Positions 35,516 to 44,663 of a stretch of DNA of 64,000 nucleotides are shown here, in pieces. Source of the DNA: Brevibacillus reuszeri (lineage in GTDB: Bacteria; Bacillota; Bacilli; Brevibacillales; Brevibacillaceae); assembly GCF_001187725.1 (NCBI RefSeq), contig NZ_LGIQ01000011.1, forward strand, positions 124,001 through 188,000, read 5' to 3'. A program made the position numbers and the translations under genes. Each line of letters begins with the position of its first letter. Position 1 is the first letter of the stretch. The notes beneath the pieces were generated by a model. The model made no database searches and was not told the origin of the DNA. It was given only the letters and a program-made list of their open reading frames with translations.

Positions 35516-36354
35516 GAAAATTCTCCTTTGCACGCCTGCCACACCTCTTCGCAATGAGTCGGCAGGATTCGCAAATCGGACTGATTACGGGAGAGCTGAT
35601 GCAGCTTGTGTAAATTCTCGCGATACGCTTTTTGATCCGTCATGATCAGTCTGGCAAAAGGATGCGGCAGCAAGTGCTCCCGGTAAGCCACACTCGACCA
35701 TGCAGCATCTGCGCAGAGGAATACCTCGCCATGAACCTCGTCGCGCAAAAGCACGCCGAACTGCCCTCGTGCATGTCCATTCAGATCAACGAGCCGCAGG
35801 CTTTGATCCCCAAACAGATCGTAGGCTTCTATGTAAGGGTGGTATGCTTTGGGCAATGGCGCAGGCGATGTGCGATCTACAAAGGTTACGCGCTCTTCGA
35901 AATCATCTGGCATCAGGTCAGGCAAATAACCTTCGCGCAGCGCCGCAATCCCCGTCTTTCCTCTGATGTGCGCATAAGCCTGCTCAAAGCAATACAGCTG
36001 TGCCTGTGGAAAATCACGCAAGCCGCCAATATGATCGGCATGAAAATGCGAAATCAGGATGCCTTTTATCGAATCAGGAGCTATTCTTTGTGCCTCGAGC
36101 TGAGCACGTACGCTTTGCCCCTCCTCTGTCACGACAGGTGTGAGCTTGCCATAAACCGAGTACGGAAAAGCGCGTGTCGCTTCAAAAAAGCGCGTAGAAT
36201 AGCCGGTATCAAAAAGAAAACGGCCGTGAACAGGATGCTCGATAAGCCCGGCAATAGCATGAAACGGAACGTTTTTCAGCCGGCCTCCCTTTCGTGAAAA
36301 TAGCTCCAGCTGCCTGCAGTATCCAGTGTCCAAAAGCGTCAGTTTAACGTTCAT
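35503..36354 (-). CDS. metallo-beta-lactamase-fold hydrolase
   Basis: A 283-residue MBL-fold protein with the di-metal motif HxHxDH as SHFHADHIGGL, downstream metal ligands in DLNGHARGQFGV and LCADAAW, and a C-terminal His in LPTHCEEVW. The pattern is that of the AHL-lactonase branch, so a lactone or thioester substrate is plausible. ATG 36354 overlaps the end of the reductase gene by 11 bases; an in-frame extension upstream to 36474 has no ribosome site. It is one of six overlapping genes of the operon. Confidence 0.9.
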   Translation of the reverse strand: MNVKLTLLDTGYCRQLELFSRKGGRLKNVPFHAIAGLIEHPVHGRFLFDTGYSTRFFEATRAFPYSVYGKLTPVVTEEGQSVRAQLEAQRIAPDSIKGILISHFHADHIGGLRDFPQAQLYCFEQAYAHIRGKTGIAALREGYLPDLMPDDFEERVTFVDRTSPAPLPKAYHPYIEAYDLFGDQSLRLVDLNGHARGQFGVLLRDEVHGEVFLCADAAWSSVAYREHLLPHPFARLIMTDQKAYRENLHKLHQLSRNQSDLRILPTHCEEVWQACKGEFSWRS

Positions 36355-37345
36355 TTTGCTGTCTCCACCAATCTGTAAAAGCCTCGATCCCTTCAGCGAT
36401 GCTGACTCGCGGCGAATAGCCCAAGGCTTCACGCGCTTTTGTAATATCGAGCGTCTGCGACTTTGCGAGTACACCGACCGAATAGCGGGTCAGAACCGGC
36501 TCGCGATAATTCAGCAGCGTACGCGAGACACTCTCCAGTATCCAGGCCGCGGAGTACGCTTGCCAGTAAGGCAGCTCCTTTGCTCGCAGCGGCATTTCCA
36601 ACCGTTTGAAAACCTCTGTCAATACGTCAATAAGCGTCACAGGCTCGCCATTCGTAATATTGTAGGCTTGACCAAGGGTGTTTTTGGGGGAATCCATGCA
36701 AAGCAGCAGGGCGTCCACAATATTTTCAATGTAGGTCAAATCCATAACCGCACGGCCGCCAGCAATCAGCGGCACGAATTTTTTCTCATTCGCACGAATC
36801 AGCCGGGGCAGGATGGTGTGGTCTCCAGGACCAAACAGAGCACGCGGGCGAATCGTAATCGTTGGCAGCCCGACACGAAATGCCTGCTCCACTTCCTGCT
36901 CCGCCAAATATTTTGTATGCGCATATGTATTGGCAAAATGCTTGGGCAAGGGTTCATTTTCCCGAATACCCATTCTGTCTTGAAAAGCAAAATAAATACT
37001 CGGAGTCGATACGTGAATCAACCGTTCGATACCGTATTTCATGCAGCCCTCGATGAGATTGCTCGTTCCGCTGACATTGGTTGCGTACATATCACGAAAC
37101 GTCCCCCACGGGGAAGAAAATGCGGCCACATGGTGCACGACCTCCTGATTCCGGCATGCCTCGACCATCGCGTCTTTATCCCTGACATCCATCTGGACAA
37201 AATGAATTCCTATTTGCTGCAATTCGCCCCCGATACGCTGGTCACGTCCCAAGGCTGTTACTTCATGTCCTTGCGCAAGCAGCCGCAGCGCCAGCTTTTT
37301 TCCGAGGAAGCCTGTTCCCCCCGTAACCAGTACTCGTTTGCTCAT
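36344..37345 (-). CDS. NAD(P)-dependent epimerase/dehydratase, 3-beta-HSD/OleD-like
   Basis: A 333-residue extended SDR: VLVTGGTGFLGKKLALRLLAQGHEV at the N-terminus, catalytic YAHTK (YxxxK), RPRALFGPGD and the tail DITKAREALGYSPRVSIAEGIEAFTDWW. Of the extended SDRs it looks closest to the 3-beta-hydroxysteroid dehydrogenase/OleD group, which reduce beta-keto acids or steroids. ATG 37345 overlaps the ATP-grasp stop (ATGA). Together with the KASIII-like enzyme upstream it suggests Claisen condensation followed by keto reduction. Confidence 0.9.
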   Translation of the reverse strand: MSKRVLVTGGTGFLGKKLALRLLAQGHEVTALGRDQRIGGELQQIGIHFVQMDVRDKDAMVEACRNQEVVHHVAAFSSPWGTFRDMYATNVSGTSNLIEGCMKYGIERLIHVSTPSIYFAFQDRMGIRENEPLPKHFANTYAHTKYLAEQEVEQAFRVGLPTITIRPRALFGPGDHTILPRLIRANEKKFVPLIAGGRAVMDLTYIENIVDALLLCMDSPKNTLGQAYNITNGEPVTLIDVLTEVFKRLEMPLRAKELPYWQAYSAAWILESVSRTLLNYREPVLTRYSVGVLAKSQTLDITKAREALGYSPRVSIAEGIEAFTDWWRQQNER

Positions 37346-38562
37346 GTACTCTCACTTCCTTTTTCGGGGGCGGCTTTTTCTGCTTTCGGCGACGACTCCC
37401 CATTCCATTCGATATCTTGCGTGCTGCATTCGATCATGCTCATCCCTGTACGGATGCTCTGCTTGGCCAAATCCGCCAGCATCCCAAACTGGGCGACAAA
37501 CGGCCACGGATCATCGCTTGTAAGCAAGGCGTCACGAGCAGCAAAAAAGTCTTTCCCCCAACGCTTCAATTGGCTCCCACTCCGGATACCTGCAAGGCCA
37601 TAGGTCAGCATCGCCATTCCTAGCATGGCTGGTGACTTCTTTTCCTGCGGGACGATCGGCTCCTTGCTACTGTGAAAAAAGGCATTTGTCACACCACTCT
37701 GGCCTTTGAACAGATGAATCCCGCTCGTCAGCCGTGGATTGCATTCGATGACAAACAGCTCTCCCTGCTTGCTTTCGATCAGGTCAAAGGCGATCTGTCC
37801 GCTAAAACCATGCTGCTCCACAAACCTGCTGACGAAATGTTTAACCTCTGGATGGTTGGCATAGGCAAAATAGATCGATGCGCCTTGTCCTGCTGTATAC
37901 GACGTTTCATAATCTGCGTAAAGCGACAGTCGTCCCTGGTGGACAACCGCATAGCTACATAGCTGACGCCCCTCGATGAAAGCTTGGACGAGCCATGGCT
38001 GATCTGCGCTAGGCTCAGGTAATCGCTTCTTCATTGCTGCAACGGGATCGGCAACGATTCGCACATGAGCGGCAAAGCGGGAGTAGACTGGCTTGAGAAC
38101 CACTGGTCCACTCGCTCCCTGCAACGCCTCTCGCATTTCTTCCTGTGATCGGCACAAGACGGTATGCGGAACATGAGCCCCTGCATCTTGCGCTAGCTTT
38201 CCAAACAACCATTTATCATGCAGCGACCGCAAAACATTAATCCCCTCGGTCAGAACCTCTCCATAGGCTTGCAAACGATCTCTGCCTTGGGCGACATAAA
38301 AAATCTCCTCACAGGTTGGAATGAGCAGCTGCACTCGCTCTGTCTCCATAATCCTGCACAGGGCTGAAATATAGTCCGCTGACTGTTCGCGCGGAGAAGG
38401 AACCTGATACGCTCTGTCGACAAAACGAGAACGACCGCACAGGTGAAGCTGTGCGCTTTCTGCCACGAGGACCCGATGTCCCGCAGCGCCAAACAGTCGC
38501 GCCAGCTCCAGTGTAGCCGGTGCTCTTCCTCCCGTAAGCAAAATCGTCTTGCTAGTATTCAA
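37342..38562 (-). CDS. ATP-grasp domain protein
   Basis: A protein of about 406 residues. A preATP-grasp Rossmann part (ILLTGGRAPATLELARLFGAAGHRVLVAES) is followed by an ATP-grasp domain (HDKWLFGKLAQDAGAHVPHTVLCRS; VVLKPVYSRFAAHVRIV; LVQAFIEGRQLCSYAVV; FDLIESKQGELFVIECNPRLTSGIHL). Such enzymes join a carboxylate to an amine or thiol through an acyl-phosphate. I choose TTG 38562 after TTGGAGGAG, 11 bases inside the upstream gene; the frame is open to 38652 without a good site. It may add an amino acid to the product of this operon. Confidence 0.86.
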   Translation of the reverse strand: MNTSKTILLTGGRAPATLELARLFGAAGHRVLVAESAQLHLCGRSRFVDRAYQVPSPREQSADYISALCRIMETERVQLLIPTCEEIFYVAQGRDRLQAYGEVLTEGINVLRSLHDKWLFGKLAQDAGAHVPHTVLCRSQEEMREALQGASGPVVLKPVYSRFAAHVRIVADPVAAMKKRLPEPSADQPWLVQAFIEGRQLCSYAVVHQGRLSLYADYETSYTAGQGASIYFAYANHPEVKHFVSRFVEQHGFSGQIAFDLIESKQGELFVIECNPRLTSGIHLFKGQSGVTNAFFHSSKEPIVPQEKKSPAMLGMAMLTYGLAGIRSGSQLKRWGKDFFAARDALLTSDDPWPFVAQFGMLADLAKQSIRTGMSMIECSTQDIEWNGESSPKAEKAAPEKGSEST

Positions 38563-39547
38563 GGACGACTCCTCCAAGCGACAGGCCCGCGGATGTTCCG
38601 AGGAGCAGCACGCGATCTCCTCTTTGTATGCGCCCTTGCTGAATGGCTTCATGCAGAGTCAGCGGAATCGACGCTGCGATCATGTTTCCGTAATTCGCAA
38701 GGATGTTGACCATTTGCTGATCGGAAAAGCCCAGCTTGCCTGCCATGATGCGCAGCGCCATTCCGCTTGCTTGATGAGGAATAACTGCCTTGAGCTGTTC
38801 CTTTTTCACAAACGCCGCTGCCAGCAGCTGCTCGACGAAGCCTGTAATTCGCTGTGAGGTAAGCCGAAATATTTTTCGTCCATCCATGTCAAATGTAAAG
38901 TCTGCTTCTCTTCCCTGGGCGTATTGGCTCGGGTGGAGCTGTGTTCCGCCTCCCCTGATCTCCGAATAATGCGCCCCTTCACTGTATGTTTTCATCGATG
39001 AGCCGATAATGCGAGCTGTCTCGGTATCTGGCGTCCTGCCAATAACGACAGCTGCCGCCCCATCCCCAAAGAGGATGCAGCTCTCTTTTTGCTCCCAGTT
39101 CAGTCCGACAGAAGAGATTTCAGTAGAAACGATCAAAACGCGCTCATAAATCCCCATTGCCATGGAGCAGGACATCACATCCAGCGCGGTCACGAAGCTC
39201 AGACATGTAGAATTGATATCAAAGCACGGAATGCCCGAGCGAGTCAGCTTCAGCTCTTCCTGAATCAAAGCCGCCGTACAAGGGATTTCCTGTTGGGCTG
39301 TACCGCTCGCACATACCAGGCAATCGATGTCATGCAACGACAAGCCAGCTGCTTCAAGTGCTTTTAGGGCAGCTCGTGCCCCCATCTGTGCGGCTGTTTC
39401 ATCCGTTACATAATGTCTCTTGCTCACCCCTGATTTCTTCTCCACCCAGCCTGCTGGAACACCGAGCCTTTCATCCAGCTCATCCGCGGTTACTTGCCGT
39501 TTCGGCAGGTATTTCCCCGTTCCCAATACCTTTATTTTTCTCTCCAT
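38552..39547 (-). CDS. 3-oxoacyl-ACP synthase III (FabH/OleA-like)
   Basis: A 331-residue thiolase-fold condensing enzyme. The catalytic triad is visible as Cys in FDINSTCLSF, His in VIPHQAS and Asn in LANYGNMIAAS, with the C-terminal GTSAGLSLGGVVLEY. The gene is not in a fatty-acid operon but leads a six-gene set with its own promoter region, so it is a dedicated synthase; an OleA- or specialised-metabolite-like role is more likely than housekeeping FabH. ATG 39547 follows AAAAGGAGAAG. Confidence 0.9.
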   Translation of the reverse strand: MERKIKVLGTGKYLPKRQVTADELDERLGVPAGWVEKKSGVSKRHYVTDETAAQMGARAALKALEAAGLSLHDIDCLVCASGTAQQEIPCTAALIQEELKLTRSGIPCFDINSTCLSFVTALDVMSCSMAMGIYERVLIVSTEISSVGLNWEQKESCILFGDGAAAVVIGRTPDTETARIIGSSMKTYSEGAHYSEIRGGGTQLHPSQYAQGREADFTFDMDGRKIFRLTSQRITGFVEQLLAAAFVKKEQLKAVIPHQASGMALRIMAGKLGFSDQQMVNILANYGNMIAASIPLTLHEAIQQGRIQRGDRVLLLGTSAGLSLGGVVLEY

Positions 39548-39710
39548 GAGTTGCTTCTCCTTTTGCAGTGTGTTTCTCCCACATTATTCAGTTTCTGCCA
39601 CTCATTGTACCTAGAAATGCCCTTGTGTGGGGATAGGGAATAGGTACGAAAAAAACTACCTCCTGCACATTTGGCAAAAGATAGTCTTTCGTTATCAGTA
39701 TGACGTTTGT

Positions 39711-40211
39711 TTAGCTTTTTCGTTTCCCCCACGGTTTAAAAATGGACAACAAAAAGATGGCCGCAAGCGACAACACCTGTAAAATGATTCCCGTCCATAG
39801 CTGCACACTGTTTACGAGGATAGCCGGATTTTGCATAGCTCCCAGTCCATCAGACATGACTGCGCTGCTTGCCGGCAATGTCCAAACGTACATCCCGATC
39901 GGTCCCAGCGCAATCGCAAATACGGTGAGGACTTCTTTGGCAATGAGCCAATAATAGCGAAACAGCCCCCAATGCGTCCAGAGAGAGAGCAGCACTCCGG
40001 TTACAATCGTCCCGATCGTAGAGGCGCGTACGCTCGTCGTCGAAAGCACATGCATGACGCGATAGGAGGCAGCGATGATTCCCGCATCTGTCGTTGTTGC
40101 TGCAACAATACTCAGTACGAGAAAAATAACGGCGCCACCCAACATAATCGAAGAAAAGAGCAAATGAGCGAGCACGAGCCATTTTTTCTGATTCAAGCTG
40201 AGCTTGCCCAT
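39711..40211 (-). CDS. DUF2269-like integral membrane protein
   Basis: A 166-residue protein with about four hydrophobic helices (near residues 12-36, 60-78, 85-107 and 135-158). It begins LNQKKWLVLAHLLFSSIMLGGAVIFLVLSIVA and contains SYRVMHVLSTTSVRASTIGTIVTGVLLSLWTHWGLFRYYWLIAKEVLTVFAI, a pattern of the DUF2269 family. Function is unknown. ATG 40211 is 42 bases after the response-regulator stop, so it is likely the last gene of the four-gene exported protein, kinase, regulator, membrane protein unit. Confidence 0.82.
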   Translation of the reverse strand: MGKLSLNQKKWLVLAHLLFSSIMLGGAVIFLVLSIVAATTTDAGIIAASYRVMHVLSTTSVRASTIGTIVTGVLLSLWTHWGLFRYYWLIAKEVLTVFAIALGPIGMYVWTLPASSAVMSDGLGAMQNPAILVNSVQLWTGIILQVLSLAAIFLLSIFKPWGKRKS

Positions 40212-40252
40212 GATGATTTCACCTCATCTATTCAGTAATTCATAGCGAATTG

Positions 40253-40948
40253 CTAGAGCACAAACCGGTACCCGACACCCCAGACCGTTTCAATATACTG
40301 CGGCTTGGATGGGTCCTTCTCTATTTTCTCTCTCAGCTTGCTGATATGAACGGTCACTGTCGCGATATCCCCGAGAGAGTCCAGCCCCCAAATCTTCTCA
40401 AACAGCTCCGTCTTGCTAAACACCCAATTCGGATGAGTAGTCAAAAACAGCAGCAGATCGTACTCTTTGGAAGTGAACACCACTTCTTCTCCGTTGATCT
40501 GCACTTTTCTCGCCAGCTTATCAATTCGAATCCCGCGAATACGGATTTCATCCTTTGGCATTCGCTGCTGGCTGTCTCCGACAAGTCGGTCGTAGCGAGC
40601 CAAATGAGCTTTGACTCTCGCTACCAACTCTCCCAGGCTGAACGGCTTGCTGATGTGATCGTCAGCGCCGAGCCCCAGCCCGCGTATTTTGTCCACGTCC
40701 TCTTTTTTGGCAGAGACCAGCAAAATCGGAATGTTTTTGGCACTGCGCACTTGCTTGCATATTTCAAAGCCATCGACCTTTGGCAGCATCAGGTCTAAAA
40801 TGAGCAGATCGTATTCCTCCTGCATCGCCATTTGCAAGCCAGTATCTCCGGAAAAAGCGACATCGACGACGTAGCCGCTTGCTTCCAGATAGTCTTTTTG
40901 GACCTCGGCAATGACTGCATCGTCTTCAATGATCAGGATGCGCTTCAT
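40253..40948 (-). CDS. OmpR-family response regulator
   Basis: A 231-residue regulator with receiver (acidic E8/D9/D10, phospho-acceptor D52 in LLILDLMLP, LLVSAKKEDVDKIRGLGLGADDHISKPF) and a winged helix ending in VTVHISKLREKIEKDPSKPQYIETVWGVGYRFV. It overlaps the sensor kinase by the ATGA junction and should receive its phosphate. The triple direct repeat at 43463-43491, upstream of the first gene of the operon, is the likely binding site, implying autoregulation. Confidence 0.94.
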   Translation of the reverse strand: MKRILIIEDDAVIAEVQKDYLEASGYVVDVAFSGDTGLQMAMQEEYDLLILDLMLPKVDGFEICKQVRSAKNIPILLVSAKKEDVDKIRGLGLGADDHISKPFSLGELVARVKAHLARYDRLVGDSQQRMPKDEIRIRGIRIDKLARKVQINGEEVVFTSKEYDLLLFLTTHPNWVFSKTELFEKIWGLDSLGDIATVTVHISKLREKIEKDPSKPQYIETVWGVGYRFVL

Positions 40949-42417
40949 CGCGAATCACCTCCGGAGCTCTCTTGATAAGGCAGGGTAAAGCTGATGCGCG
41001 TACCGTGCCCTCGCTCGCTCTGTGCCCAGATTGTGCCACCCTGACCCTCAATCATTTGCTTGGCAATCGCAAGTCCCAAGCCTCCGCCTCCCATGGTCGT
41101 ATTCCGTGACGGATCAGCGCGGTAAAAGCGATCAAAAATGTTTGGCAGCGCTTCCTGGTTGATGCCTGTGCCGTTGTCTTCCAGTGATATCGTCGCTGCC
41201 CTTTCCCCTGCTTGAACTTCCATCCGTATCCATTTCTCGTCTTTATCCATGTACTTGAGACTATTGTCCACAATATTCATCAGTACTCTGTGAAGTTTTT
41301 CCCTGTCTGCCATGACCTGCAGTTCTATGCCTGCATGATTGGACAGCACCAGCTCCACTCCCTCCATCCGCGGATCAAGACGCAGTTCGTCGATTATGGA
41401 GGCAAGGTATTTCGTCATCTCGACCAGCTCCAATTGAAAGGGCAGCTTGTTTAAGTCCAGACGCGAGAATAAGAACAGCTCATCGATCAATCGATCCATT
41501 TGCTCTGTTTTGATTGCGATCATGTTTACATACTTTTCCCTTTTCGCTTGGGTATCTGTAATTCCGTCCTGCATCGCCTCTACGCACGCCTTGATTCCCG
41601 TAATCGGCGTCTTTAGATCATGCGAGATGCTGGAAATCAGCTCCTTGCGGTTGTCCTCATATTGGAGCTGCAAGCGGATCGATTCATACAATCTGACACG
41701 CATTTCTTCAAAGGCTGCTCCCAACTCACCCAGTTCATCGGTTCGTTTTAGCAAAACGGGACGATCCAGATTGCCTTCCTTGATTTCATTGGCCGCTTTT
41801 TTAAGGGCGTACAGCGGTTTGATGATGCTTCTTGAGACCAGGAAGGTCAACACTCCATTGGTCAGTGCCACGATGACAAGCAGAGTCAGCATCATCGTTG
41901 CAAAGAAGTACATACCGGTTATAAACATCGAACGAGAATCAGACAGGAAATACACTGTCCCCTTGCTTCTATCTCCAAAAGTAAAGTCGTGGCTCTCAAC
42001 GGAGTAGCCCTCTTTATTTAGCTGCTGCCATCCATTCCTGCCACGCTCCTCCACTGCTGCCTTCATATAAGCAGATACGTCAGCGCTCTCAATCGCAGGG
42101 GAAGCAAACAGCACGCTACCGTTTTTCGCCACGATCAATGCGCCCCCGAGCGAACGGAGCTTCTCATCTGTTTCATTCAAAATGTCAGGTTTCAAAAGTC
42201 GGTCTGCATCATAACCGGCGATGAAGGTAATGCCCGCGAACAGCTCCTCTCGCTTGGTCAGCGATTCCCGGAAGACAGGCTTTCGTGATTCTTTTCCAGA
42301 AGGAAATTGATCTCCCCAAAAAGAAGGTGCTAGCCATGCCGCCACCAACCCGAAGCAGACGACGGGAACTACAATCATGGCGATATAGGATAGCAAGAGC
42401 CTTGTTTTAATCGACAT
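40945..42417 (-). CDS. sensor histidine kinase with HAMP domain
   Basis: A 490-residue kinase: TM1 at about 8-30, an extracytoplasmic sensor to about 168, TM2 at about 169-193, HAMP at about 194-246, phospho-acceptor His 266 in ISSISHDLKTPITGIKACVEAM, and an HATPase domain with DNGTGINQEALPNIFDRFYRAD and GGGLGLAIAKQM. ATG 42417 follows GGGAGGA. It is downstream of an exported protein that could be its ligand or accessory, and upstream of its response regulator. Confidence 0.93.
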   Translation of the reverse strand: MSIKTRLLLSYIAMIVVPVVCFGLVAAWLAPSFWGDQFPSGKESRKPVFRESLTKREELFAGITFIAGYDADRLLKPDILNETDEKLRSLGGALIVAKNGSVLFASPAIESADVSAYMKAAVEERGRNGWQQLNKEGYSVESHDFTFGDRSKGTVYFLSDSRSMFITGMYFFATMMLTLLVIVALTNGVLTFLVSRSIIKPLYALKKAANEIKEGNLDRPVLLKRTDELGELGAAFEEMRVRLYESIRLQLQYEDNRKELISSISHDLKTPITGIKACVEAMQDGITDTQAKREKYVNMIAIKTEQMDRLIDELFLFSRLDLNKLPFQLELVEMTKYLASIIDELRLDPRMEGVELVLSNHAGIELQVMADREKLHRVLMNIVDNSLKYMDKDEKWIRMEVQAGERAATISLEDNGTGINQEALPNIFDRFYRADPSRNTTMGGGGLGLAIAKQMIEGQGGTIWAQSERGHGTRISFTLPYQESSGGDSR

Positions 42418-42478
42418 GGGTAATCCTCCCGTCGCTGTCAATGGATGGTGTTATTATACTACAGGGAGCCTAGCAGTC

Positions 42479-43393
42479 CTATTGAGAGACATGGTCTCCC
42501 CAGCCTTTTTTGCCCCATCCGCCTCGCATATCCTCACGCGAAATCTTTTCTACCTGCTTGCCTGTAAGATCGATATGATCAGGTGTCGTGGCACTAAGAT
42601 CAGTCAAGCGAACATCCAGAGAAAGGAGAAGCTTGTGCTCTTTACCTGAGGCGTCTACACCAGATACGTGTATTTCAGCAGTCTGCTCTTCAATCAAATT
42701 ATTTTTATTGATTGTAGCATGAAGGGTTATGTCATCTACCTGAACATCCTTTTGCAGATTCGGGAGTTTTACCGCCATGCCCTTTTCCGTAGAAGACTTC
42801 TCCTTCTCCTCGCTGCGTTCTACGATTTTTGAGTAGACAGTCGGTGCGATTGCTTTAACAAAAGCCGGCATCTCCTGCTCAGACAGTTCAAGCGTAACCT
42901 GCTTGCCGCCATCCGGCAGCTCCTCGACTGTCGTCCATTTATTCATATCCCCAAGCAGCGCTGGAAATAGCTGCTTCACAAAGGCTGGAGGTCCGTCCTC
43001 TGTGCGCTTGTCAGATTTGTGTCCCCAAGCAGTTGTCTCCATGACGCGATAAACGTCACTATCCCCTTTCTTAAAAATAACCTGATCCTGTTCATGAAAG
43101 GCTTGAAAGCTGCCTGTTCCAGCCGCATCTGTGTAGGTGGCATCCACGCTAGCCGCATTCCCATCGTGATTGACCTTGGCAATGCCTTCGACTGTGAGCA
43201 GCTTCGTTCCGTTATCTGTCAGCTCTACTTTTGTATGAGCGGTCAAGCTCTGCGCTTCCTTCGTTTGACCCAACGCTGATTTATAGACATCAAGTCCTCT
43301 GTTTTCAGCACTTGCGGATACTCCGATGCCCCAAACCAAAGCGCCACTCAGTCCAACTGCAAGTGCAACAGCGAGCCATTTTTTTCGCAACAT
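42479..43393 (-). CDS. exported protein of unknown function, first gene of a two-component operon
   Basis: A 304-residue protein with an N-terminal signal (RKKWLAVALAVGLSGALVWGIGVSASAEN) and no lipobox or second membrane segment, hence secreted or wall-associated. The mature part alternates short strands with charged loops (VKLPNLQKDVQVDDITLHATINKNNLIEEQTAEIHVSG) and may be a lipocalin- or LolA-like barrel, but no family is certain. It ends GGWGKKGWGDHVSQ. It is transcribed with the kinase and regulator, 61 bases ahead, and would be controlled by the operator at 43463-43491. Confidence 0.8.
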   Translation of the reverse strand: MLRKKWLAVALAVGLSGALVWGIGVSASAENRGLDVYKSALGQTKEAQSLTAHTKVELTDNGTKLLTVEGIAKVNHDGNAASVDATYTDAAGTGSFQAFHEQDQVIFKKGDSDVYRVMETTAWGHKSDKRTEDGPPAFVKQLFPALLGDMNKWTTVEELPDGGKQVTLELSEQEMPAFVKAIAPTVYSKIVERSEEKEKSSTEKGMAVKLPNLQKDVQVDDITLHATINKNNLIEEQTAEIHVSGVDASGKEHKLLLSLDVRLTDLSATTPDHIDLTGKQVEKISREDMRGGWGKKGWGDHVSQ

Positions 43394-43462
43394 TTTTCAT
43401 CCCTCCTGATAGTTGGAAAGTGACTGCTTTCACTTTCTCTATAACCGATGGTAGAGGGAAGG

Positions 43463-43491
43463 TCTAAACGCGCTCTAAACCAATTCTAAAA
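43463..43491 (-). promoter_or_regulatory. triple direct repeat, likely response-regulator operator
   Basis: TCTAAAC, TCTAAAC and TCTAAAA begin at 43463, 43474 and 43485, exactly 11 bp apart, about 70-100 bp upstream of the exported-protein start. Heptamers in phase with the helix are typical of OmpR/PhoB-family binding, and the operon encodes such a regulator. A TATAGA about 20 bp downstream on the minus strand may be the -10. Confidence 0.6.
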
Positions 43492-43684
43492 AAAGTGTAA
43501 AATCGGAGAGGGGCGCAGCGAGCGATTGGAATCACTCGAGCTTTTTAGAGAGCGTAAAATTAAAAAGACAGTTCCTAAAGGATCGAGATCATCAGGCTAA
43601 ACACACAGAAATTTGCCAGAAATGGTATAGTGTAAGGAATCAAAAATTTTTTAATGTAAAAATTACGAAGTGGAGGCGATGGGC

Positions 43685-44563
43685 ATGAAGCATACGGAAG
43701 GGTACATAGAGGTTCCGGGAGGAAAAGTTTGGTACAGTCGTGTCGGTAATGGTGAGAAGACGCCGCTTATCGTGCTGCACGGGGGACCTGGCAATACACA
43801 TGATCCGCTAAAGGAAGCGCTCCATGTACTCGGAGACGACAGACCTGTTATTTTTTACGATCAGCTCGGTTCGGGGAATTCGGAGCGACCGACTGATGCT
43901 TCCTTGTGGAAAACGGAGCGCTTTGTTGAGGAATTGGCCTCTGTGAGAAAAGCTCTCGACCTAGATAATGTGCACATTCTCGGGCATTCGTGGGGGACAA
44001 TGCTCGCCGCAGCTTATCTAATCGATAACAAGCCTGCTGGTGTCCAGAGTGTCATCTTCTCCAGCCCTTGTCTCAGTGCCCATCTATGGAAAAAAGACGC
44101 TGATGAGCTGATCGCAAAATTGCCTGAGACTGTTCAGCAAACGATTGCCCACCACGAAGAGCAAGGCACCACCGATTCCAAAGAGTATCAGGACGCCATG
44201 AAGGAATACTACAGCCGGCATGTGTGCCGCCTCGATCCATTGCCAGCAATCATGGCTGCAAGCCGGGCAAAGGCAAACAAAGAGGTTTACATGACGATGT
44301 GGGGACCTTCGGAGTTTTGCCCGACTGGCAATCTGAAAACCTTTGATTACACACCACAGCTGCATGAGATTCAGATTCCTTCGCTCTTTGTTTGCGGACG
44401 CTACGACGAAGCAGCTCCTGGGTCGACCGCCTATTACCAATCACTGGTGCCAGGTGCCAAGCTGCATATTTTTGAAAACAGCTCCCATCTCGGTTATTTG
44501 GAAGAGACGGATGAGTATGTAAAGGTAATTCGCGACTTCCTGCAAAGCACCGACGATAAGTAA
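43685..44563 (+). CDS. pip: proline iminopeptidase-family alpha/beta hydrolase
   Basis: A 292-residue alpha/beta hydrolase of peptidase family S33. PLIVLHGGPGNTHD holds the oxyanion HGGPG, FYDQLGSGNSERP follows, the nucleophile elbow is GHSWGTMLAAAYL, the acid is in CGRYDEAAPG and the catalytic His is in FENSSHLGYLEE. It should release N-terminal proline or other residues from small peptides in the cytosol. GTGGAGG at 43670-43676 favours ATG 43685 (ATG 43679 also possible). It is a single gene with its own terminator. Confidence 0.9.
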   Translation: MKHTEGYIEVPGGKVWYSRVGNGEKTPLIVLHGGPGNTHDPLKEALHVLGDDRPVIFYDQLGSGNSERPTDASLWKTERFVEELASVRKALDLDNVHILGHSWGTMLAAAYLIDNKPAGVQSVIFSSPCLSAHLWKKDADELIAKLPETVQQTIAHHEEQGTTDSKEYQDAMKEYYSRHVCRLDPLPAIMAASRAKANKEVYMTMWGPSEFCPTGNLKTFDYTPQLHEIQIPSLFVCGRYDEAAPGSTAYYQSLVPGAKLHIFENSSHLGYLEETDEYVKVIRDFLQSTDDK

Positions 44564-44606
44564 GGCAGCTTGCTTCAGATGCTGAAGTGATGCATTTTAT
44601 AAAATG

Positions 44607-44656
44607 TGCCCGGGTTCGACAGAGCTTCCTCTGTAAAACCCGGGCACGTCTTTTTC
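44607..44656. terminator. bidirectional intrinsic terminator
   Basis: GCCCGGGTT / AACCCGGGC is a perfect 9-bp GC-rich stem with a 20-nt loop containing a small CAGAG/CTCTG hairpin, with a T run at 44651-44655 and an A/T stretch on the other side. Confidence 0.8.
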
Positions 44657-44663
44657 AAATGCT

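Noticed and set aside
36326..37603. 425-codon plus-strand open frame opposite the OleD-like and ATP-grasp genes
   Set aside because: Antisense shadow with biased composition and no ribosome site; the opposite strand encodes two well-defined enzymes in an overlapping operon.
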